From: Mesorhizobium sp. CAU 1732
Lineage (GTDB): Bacteria > Pseudomonadota > Alphaproteobacteria > Rhizobiales > Rhizobiaceae
Reading direction: 5' to 3'
NCBI RefSeq assembly: GCF_039888675.1
Contig: NZ_JBDQQR010000001.1
Location: 62,001-126,000 of the forward strand
Length of the DNA stretch: 64,000 bases
The notes under the pieces are model-generated. The model was not told where the DNA came from. It saw only the letters and a list, made by a program, of their open reading frames with translations, and searched no databases. Shown here one piece after another: positions 57,041-64,000 of this stretch. Made by a program: the position numbers and the translations under genes. Position 1 is the stretch's first letter. Each line of letters starts with the position of its first letter.

Positions 57041-57145
57041 GAGCATCGGACCGAAAAGTGGAATCCGGTTTTCGGATTATTCCGATGCTCAAACAAAAAG
57101 AGATAGATCGCCACTCGTGCGTCCGTAAGGATGCGCGGCGATCTA
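57041..57145. repeat. Double palindromic mosaic element (RIME-like intergenic repeat)
   Basis: Two nested inverted repeats stand in tandem between convergent genes. First: GAGCATCGGA (57041-57050) with TCCGATGCTC (57081-57090), and inner CCGAAAA (57051-57057) with TTTTCGG (57069-57075). Second: TAGATCGCC (57104-57112) with GGCGATCTA (57137-57145), inner stem around GCGTCC/GGATGC. The first resembles palindromic repeats I recall from Mesorhizobium and other Rhizobiales genomes (RIME-type). It could also act as a bidirectional terminator. Confidence 0.7.
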
Positions 57146-57182
57146 GCGTGTGTCTCCCGGGCGGCTCGGACGAGGCGCGCTG

Positions 57183-59137
<1,955 letters not shown>

Positions 59138-59265
59138 GATGAGCTCCGATGGGATTGTATGCGTGGGAGAGTTATCGCCTGACATAGGTCTTCACGGTCG
59201 CATGTTCAGGAGCGCTAGGCAAAAAACCTCGGTGAATGCATGCCGAGGACAAGGGAGACGACGAC

Positions 59266-60252
59266 ATGTTCAGATGGGGCATCCTGTCCACCGCCAAGAT
59301 TGCACGCGAGCAGCTCATTCCTGCGATCCAGGAATCGGACAACGGCGTGCTGTCCGCGATCGCCAGCCGCGACGGAGCGAAAGCCTCGGCGCTGGCGGAG
59401 CGATTCGGCGCGCCGCATGCGTTCGGTTCCTACGAGGACATGCTGGCGTCGCACGTGATCGACGCCGTCTACATTCCGCTGCCCACCTCGCAACATGTGG
59501 AGTGGGCGGTGAAGGCCGCCGATGCCGGCAAGCATGTGCTGGTGGAAAAGCCGCTCGCGCTCCACGCCGATCAGATTGCGCCGGTCATCGCCGCGCGGGA
59601 CCGCAACAAGGTCATCGTCTCCGAAGCGTTCATGGTCACGTACCACCCGCAATGGGCGAAGGTGCGCGACCTGATCGCGGACGGTGCGATCGGGCGGCTT
59701 CGCTACGTGCAGGGCGCGTTTTCCTACTACAATGTCGATCCGCAGAACATGCGCAACCGGCCCGAACTGGGCGGCGGCGCATTGCCCGACATCGGCGTCT
59801 ATCCGGCCGTGACGACGCGCTTTGCGACCGGGGCGGAGCCGAGGCGGGTGCAGGCGACCGTCGAGCGTGACAAGACCTTCGGCACCGACATCCATTCGAG
59901 CATCCGGGCGGATTTCGGCAGTTTCGAACTGTCCTTCTATCTGTCCACCCAGCTTGCCGCGCGGCAGATGATGGTCTTCCACGGCGACAAGGGCTTCATC
60001 GAGGTCGCATCGCCCTTCAATGCCGGCCTTTACGACGACCACCGCGTGACCTTGCACGATCAGGGGCATGGAACGGCACAGATCTTCCGCTTCCCGGCAA
60101 CGAAACAATATCAGCTTCAGGTCGAGACGTTCGCCCGGGCGGCGCGCGGCGAAACGGTACAGCTTTTCTCGCTCGAGGAGTCCGTGAAGAACCAGAAGCT
60201 GATCGACGCGGTGTTCCGCGCCGGCGACACCGACACGTGGGAAAGCGTCTGA
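59266..60252 (+). CDS. Gfo/Idh/MocA-family oxidoreductase
   Basis: The 328-residue NAD(P)-dependent oxidoreductase starts [20 protein letters not shown] with a Rossmann fold and has the signature [14 protein letters not shown] with catalytic Lys, then the C-terminal beta-sheet domain ([20 protein letters not shown]). Family members act on sugars, inositols or dihydrodiols; substrate unknown. ATG 59266 follows AAGGGAGA. It is divergent from the aldo/keto reductases. Confidence 0.92.
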   Translation: MFRWGILSTAKIAREQLIPAIQESDNGVLSAIASRDGAKASALAERFGAPHAFGSYEDMLASHVIDAVYIPLPTSQHVEWAVKAADAGKHVLVEKPLALHADQIAPVIAARDRNKVIVSEAFMVTYHPQWAKVRDLIADGAIGRLRYVQGAFSYYNVDPQNMRNRPELGGGALPDIGVYPAVTTRFATGAEPRRVQATVERDKTFGTDIHSSIRADFGSFELSFYLSTQLAARQMMVFHGDKGFIEVASPFNAGLYDDHRVTLHDQGHGTAQIFRFPATKQYQLQVETFARAARGETVQLFSLEESVKNQKLIDAVFRAGDTDTWESV

Positions 60253-60259
60253 CAGCGCG

Positions 60260-60625
60260 TCAGCGCGGGCCGGCCGTGCGTTCCGCAAAGCCCGCAACCG
60301 CAATGGCGAGCCAGCCGAGGATCATCAGGATGCCACCGGCGGGCGCCGCCATGGGAAACAGGCGCTGGCCGATGGTTTCGCGGGCTACGAGATCGCCGCA
60401 AAACAACGCCATGCCGAGCAGGAGCACATAGCCTGCAATCGTGAGCGACCGGCGCTGGCCGAGGAGCCCGATTGCGAGCAAAGCCGGCGCGTGCATCAGG
60501 AGGAAGTTGGCGGCCGTGCCGAGATTGCCGCCGCCCACATGGGCCGCAGCCGCCGACAGAGCCACGCCTGCCGCGCCGCAAAGACCTGCTGCGGCGATGA
60601 GTGTTGGTCCTGAAAGAGCGCTCAT
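60260..60625 (-). CDS. DUF423 family membrane protein
   Basis: The 121-residue protein has four predicted membrane helices (TLIAAAGLCGAAGVALSAAA, LLMHAPALLAIGLLG, IAGYVLLLGMALFCG, GGILMILGWLAIAVAGF) and the family positions GxxGVxLGAxxAHxxx. DUF423 is widespread and uncharacterised. Its start overlaps the ChaC stop (60622-60625, ATGA). Confidence 0.88.
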   Translation of the reverse strand: MSALSGPTLIAAAGLCGAAGVALSAAAAHVGGGNLGTAANFLLMHAPALLAIGLLGQRRSLTIAGYVLLLGMALFCGDLVARETIGQRLFPMAAPAGGILMILGWLAIAVAGFAERTAGPR

Positions 60626-61395
60626 GGGGTGGTTTCCGATCCGAAATGCGCCCGCTCGATCCGCTCGGCGACCAGTTCCTGGAGACGCCAGAGGTACCGG
60701 TCGTGGATTCCGAGTTCCTCCAGGCGGGATACGGTCGAGAACAAATATTCCGCCATCGATCCGCGAAAACCGCATGCCCTTGCCAGCACATCGGCAAGCG
60801 CCTCATCGGAGAGACCGCTGACATAGCGCCCGCTGTTGCGGTTCATCGCGAAGGTCAGCGCCGTGACGGGCCCCTCGTCCGTTTCGGTCCGGATGAAGCG
60901 CGCGGGAAAGGCGCTCGGCACCATGCTCATCTCGCGCCGCACGAGGCGATCGAGGTTTTCCTTGAGGCGGTCGCCGGGAATGCGATGAACGACGCCCCTG
61001 CATTGGCCGCCGCGATCGAGCGCCAGCATGAGGCCCGGCTCGGTGTCGCTGCCGCGAAAGCGATAGTCCCAGCCGAGGCAGAAGGAGCGCCGCCAGCCAT
61101 GCGCCCGGGCGACCCGCTGCTCGGCAACGTCATATTCGGGGTTCCAAATCAGCGAGCCATAGGCGAAGACCCAGAAATCGTCGCGTGGCGCCCGCTGCAT
61201 CAGTTCGGCCACGAGCGCATCGTAGTCGGTCTCCGTGGCGGGTCGAAAGCCGCTGAGGAGACGAGGCCCGGGGTCGGCGATTTCGCGCGCCAATGCCTCG
61301 AGGTGGCGCTGCGAAAGGCGCAGCGCCCGGCCATTGTTCGCCGTCGTTGCGATTCGTGATGGCTGTATCGTATCTGTGCGAATAGGGCGCTGCAT
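60622..61395 (-). CDS. chaC: Glutathione-specific gamma-glutamylcyclotransferase-like protein (ChaC)
   Basis: ChaC proteins cleave glutathione to 5-oxoproline and Cys-Gly. The 257-residue protein has the substrate-binding motif VFAYGSLIWNPEYDV (YGSL), FCLGWDYRFRGSDTEPGLML and GVVHRIPGDRLKENLDRLV. The N-terminal 60 residues are a charged extension. It is coupled to the DUF423 gene and divergent from dnaK. Confidence 0.9.
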   Translation of the reverse strand: MQRPIRTDTIQPSRIATTANNGRALRLSQRHLEALAREIADPGPRLLSGFRPATETDYDALVAELMQRAPRDDFWVFAYGSLIWNPEYDVAEQRVARAHGWRRSFCLGWDYRFRGSDTEPGLMLALDRGGQCRGVVHRIPGDRLKENLDRLVRREMSMVPSAFPARFIRTETDEGPVTALTFAMNRNSGRYVSGLSDEALADVLARACGFRGSMAEYLFSTVSRLEELGIHDRYLWRLQELVAERIERAHFGSETTP

Positions 61396-61504
61396 GGTGC
61401 CGATATGGGAGTTGGCTGAGACGTGTCAGCGGCTGTGAGCCGCTTTCTAGCGCAAAATTGCCGCAAATCTCCACCTATTCCAACGAAATCCACGCTGACA
61501 GCGA

Positions 61505-61533
61505 CTTGCGCGGAAAATCCCACCTTCTTATAT
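61505..61533 (+). promoter_or_regulatory. RpoH-type heat-shock promoter of dnaK
   Basis: CTTG (61505-61508), an 18-base spacer, then CTTATAT (61527-61533) matches the alphaproteobacterial heat-shock consensus CTTG-N17/18-CYTATNT exactly. It lies about 125 bases upstream of the dnaK start, so expression of dnaK-dnaJ probably depends on sigma-32. Confidence 0.72.
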
Positions 61534-61656
61534 ACCCCACAACCTCGCGAGGTGGCCGATGGATGGCTGCTTTCGCGAACTTGTCGAGTAACGGGGGCCG
61601 TCCCCCGGAATGCCTCTAGAGGGTCCACGACGGCCTGCTAATCGGAGAGAATGAAC

Positions 61657-63573
61657 ATGGCCAAAGTTATTGGTATCGATCTCGGAACGACGAATTCCTG
61701 CGTCGCCGTCATGGACGGCAAGGACGCCAAGGTCATCGAGAACGCGGAAGGCGCGCGCACGACGCCGTCGATCGTCGCCTTCACGGATTCGGATGAGCGA
61801 CTGGTCGGCCAGCCTGCGAAGCGCCAGGCGGTGACCAACCCTGAAAATACCCTGTTCGCCATCAAGCGGCTGATCGGCCGTCGCTACGACGACCCGGTCA
61901 CCGAAAAGGACAAGAAGCTCGTCCCCTACAAGATCGTGAAGGGTGACAATGGCGACGCGTGGGTGGAAGCCCACGGCTCCAAGCAGTCGCCAAGCCAGGT
62001 GTCGGCGATGATCCTTCAGAAGATGAAGGAAACCGCTGAAGCCTATCTCGGCGAGAAGGTCGACAAGGCCGTCATCACGGTTCCGGCCTACTTCAACGAC
62101 GCCCAGCGTCAGGCGACCAAGGATGCCGGCAAGATCGCGGGTCTCGAAGTCCTGCGCATCATCAACGAGCCGACCGCGGCAGCACTCGCCTATGGCCTCG
62201 ACAAGAAGGAAGGCAAGACGATTGCCGTCTACGATCTTGGCGGCGGCACGTTCGACATCTCGGTGCTCGAGATCGGCGACGGCGTCTTCGAGGTGAAGTC
62301 GACCAATGGCGACACGTTCCTCGGCGGCGAGGACTTCGACATGCGCCTGGTCGAGTATCTGGCGGCCGAGTTCAAGAAGGAACAGGGCATCGACCTGAAG
62401 ACCGACAAGCTCGCGCTCCAGCGCCTCAAGGAGGCCGCTGAAAAGGCGAAGATCGAGCTGTCGTCGGCATCGCAGACCGAGATCAACCTGCCCTTCATCA
62501 CCGCCGATGCGACGGGTCCGAAGCACCTGACCATGAAGCTGACGCGCGCCAAGTTCGAGCAGCTCGTCGACGATCTCGTCCAGCGCACCGTCGAGCCCTG
62601 CAAGGCGGCGCTCAAGGATGCCGGCCTCAAGGCCGGTGAGATCGACGAAGTGGTTCTGGTCGGCGGCATGACCCGCATGCCCAAGATCCAGGAGATCGTG
62701 AAGCAGTTCTTCGGCAAGGAGCCGCACAAGGGCGTCAACCCCGACGAAGTCGTCGCTATGGGCGCGGCCATTCAGGCCGGCGTTCTGCAGGGCGACGTCA
62801 AGGACGTGCTGCTGCTCGACGTGACCCCGCTGTCCCTCGGCATCGAAACGCTGGGCGGCGTGTTCACCCGCCTGATCGAGCGCAACACCACGATCCCGAC
62901 CAAGAAGAGCCAGGTCTTCTCGACCGCCGAGGATTCGCAGTCGGCCGTGACGATCCGGGTCTTCCAGGGCGAGCGCGAGATGGCGCAGGACAACAAGATG
63001 CTGGGTCAGTTCGATCTGGTCGGCATCCCGCCTGCACCGCGCGGCGTGCCGCAGATCGAGGTCACGTTCGACATCGACGCGAACGGCATCGTCAACGTTT
63101 CGGCCAAGGACAAGGGCACCGGCAAGGAGCACCAGATCCGCATCCAGGCATCGGGCGGTCTGTCCGACGCCGACATCGAGAAGATGGTCAAGGACGCCGA
63201 GGCGAATGCCGAGACGGACAAGAAGCGTCGTGACGCCGTCGAGGCCAGGAACCAGGCCGAAGCGCTGATCCATTCTTCGGAGAAGTCGCTGAAGGAGTAT
63301 GGCGACAAGGTTTCCGAGGAGGACCGCAAGGCCATCGAAGCCGCGCTCGCCGAGCTGAAGACGGCCACCGAGGGTGACGACGCCGAGGACATCAAGGCGA
63401 AGTCCAACACGCTTGCCGAAGCATCGATGAAGCTCGGCCAGGCGATGTACGAGGCAAGCCAGGCGGAGGCCGCAGAGGCCGACGCGAAGGCAGATGCGGC
63501 CAAGAGCGGCGACGATGTCGTGGACGCCGATTTCGAGGAAATCGACGACGACGACAAGAAGAAGTCTGCCTGA
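61657..63573 (+). CDS. dnaK: Molecular chaperone DnaK (Hsp70)
   Basis: DnaK binds unfolded protein in an ATP-driven cycle with DnaJ and GrpE. The 638-residue protein has the ATPase signatures [27 protein letters not shown] phosphate 2 ([17 protein letters not shown]) and [17 protein letters not shown], the linker [17 protein letters not shown] and an acidic C-terminal tail ([12 protein letters not shown]). ATG 61657 is preferred to ATG 61651 because GGAGAG then has normal spacing. Confidence 0.98.
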   Translation: MAKVIGIDLGTTNSCVAVMDGKDAKVIENAEGARTTPSIVAFTDSDERLVGQPAKRQAVTNPENTLFAIKRLIGRRYDDPVTEKDKKLVPYKIVKGDNGDAWVEAHGSKQSPSQVSAMILQKMKETAEAYLGEKVDKAVITVPAYFNDAQRQATKDAGKIAGLEVLRIINEPTAAALAYGLDKKEGKTIAVYDLGGGTFDISVLEIGDGVFEVKSTNGDTFLGGEDFDMRLVEYLAAEFKKEQGIDLKTDKLALQRLKEAAEKAKIELSSASQTEINLPFITADATGPKHLTMKLTRAKFEQLVDDLVQRTVEPCKAALKDAGLKAGEIDEVVLVGGMTRMPKIQEIVKQFFGKEPHKGVNPDEVVAMGAAIQAGVLQGDVKDVLLLDVTPLSLGIETLGGVFTRLIERNTTIPTKKSQVFSTAEDSQSAVTIRVFQGEREMAQDNKMLGQFDLVGIPPAPRGVPQIEVTFDIDANGIVNVSAKDKGTGKEHQIRIQASGGLSDADIEKMVKDAEANAETDKKRRDAVEARNQAEALIHSSEKSLKEYGDKVSEEDRKAIEAALAELKTATEGDDAEDIKAKSNTLAEASMKLGQAMYEASQAEAAEADAKADAAKSGDDVVDADFEEIDDDDKKKSA

Positions 63574-63591
63574 TCCGGCCAGAACGAACGG

Positions 63592-63616
63592 AAACCCGGC
63601 CTAGTGCCGGGTTTTT
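63592..63616 (+). terminator. Rho-independent terminator after dnaK
   Basis: AAACCCGGC (63592-63600) and GCCGGGTTT (63606-63614) form a nine-base stem with a five-base loop and a TTTTT tail ending at 63616. It lies 18 bases past dnaK, implying dnaJ is partly expressed from another promoter or by read-through. Confidence 0.9.
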
Positions 63617-63794
63617 CCGTGGATGGGCGCTTCGGGTTGCGGCTGGAATGCGGGACAAAACACCGCTCGAACCGGCCAACATCTGGCATATCCACGCAAT
63701 GCTCACTAAATCGATGACATGCAGCGCCCGGGGGCGTGTGCGTATCGCAGCAACAATCGGCGCTTGAACCAAGGCTCGTCGCCCAGGGAAACCC

Positions 63795-64000
63795 ATGAAG
63801 GCTGATTTTTACGAAACGCTCGGCGTCCAGAAGGGGGCGGACGAAAAAGAGCTCAAGAGCGCGTTTCGCAAGCTCGCGATGCAGTGCCATCCCGACCGCA
63901 ATCCCGGCGATGCGGCGTCCGAGCAGCGCTTCAAGGAGATCAACGAAGCCTATGAGACGCTGAAGGACCCGCAGAAGCGCGCGGCCTACGACCGTTTCGG
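63795..64000 (+). CDS. dnaJ: Chaperone DnaJ (N-terminal part, cut by window edge)
   Basis: The 68 visible residues begin [20 protein letters not shown] and form a complete J domain with the HPD motif in CHPDRNPGD and the [12 protein letters not shown] end. DnaJ stimulates DnaK ATPase and delivers substrates. The G/F-rich and zinc-finger regions lie beyond the window. It follows dnaK by 221 bases that include the dnaK terminator. Confidence 0.95.
   Translation, partial: MKADFYETLGVQKGADEKELKSAFRKLAMQCHPDRNPGDAASEQRFKEINEAYETLKDPQKRAAYDRF

Overview
The window is about 64 kb of high-GC chromosomal DNA from an alphaproteobacterium of the order Hyphomicrobiales (Rhizobiales). Supporting signs are the hemJ-hemE | ppsR-maf-aroE-coaE-dnaQ junction next to a likely chromosomal origin, the chvI-chvG two-component pair beside pckA, a short HPr kinase with an EIIA-Man protein and HPr, a DivL cell-cycle pseudokinase, the AddAB recombinase, and DUF1402, DUF2628 and DUF2852 proteins typical of this order. 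Genus is not resolved; a Phyllobacteriaceae- or Rhizobiaceae-like genome is an inference.

Layout. 0-1.2 kb (minus): hemJ (partial) and hemE. 1.17-1.58 kb: putative oriC with DnaA boxes, an AT-rich tract and a tight cluster of GANTC (CcrM) sites. 1.6-5.2 kb (plus): ppsR, maf, aroE, coaE, dnaQ. 5.3-6.4 kb (minus): secB and fxsA. 6.6-9.4 kb (plus): a Tim44-like protein, mltA, smr and an XRE regulator. 9.4-14.1 kb (minus): DUF1402, hslU, a membrane protein, a GNAT acetyltransferase and hslV. 14.2-19.2 kb (plus): hisB, DUF2628, hisH, DUF1330, hisA, hisF, hisE, coaA. 19.2-22.1 kb (minus): alkB, arfB, pckA. 22.4-28.0 kb (plus): chvI, chvG, hprK, EIIA, HPr, ahcY. 28.2-40.0 kb (plus): divL, a tsaE-amgK fusion, murU, addB, addA, trxA. 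40.0-49.3 kb (minus): folC, accD, trpA, a toxin-antitoxin module, trpB, trpF, a YgjP-like metalloprotein, DUF2852, benE and a hydrolase. 49.5-57.0 kb (plus): infC, a membrane methyltransferase, rpmI, rplT, pheS, a DUF4160/DUF2442 pair, a GFA protein, pheT and a hydrolase. 57-61.4 kb: a palindromic mosaic repeat, two aldo/keto reductases, an oxidoreductase, DUF423 and ChaC. 61.6-64 kb (plus): dnaK and the start of dnaJ.

Most of the content is core metabolism and information processing. The accessory signal is small modules placed inside core operons. A ParE/RelE-type toxin with its antitoxin sits between trpB and trpA, and the toxin reading frame runs without a stop into TrpA. A DUF4160/DUF2442 pair (toxin-antitoxin-like, untested) plus a GFA gene sits between pheS and pheT. 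Both insertions separate the two subunit genes of an obligate heteromeric enzyme. No tRNA, rRNA, CRISPR array, transposase or prophage was recognised.
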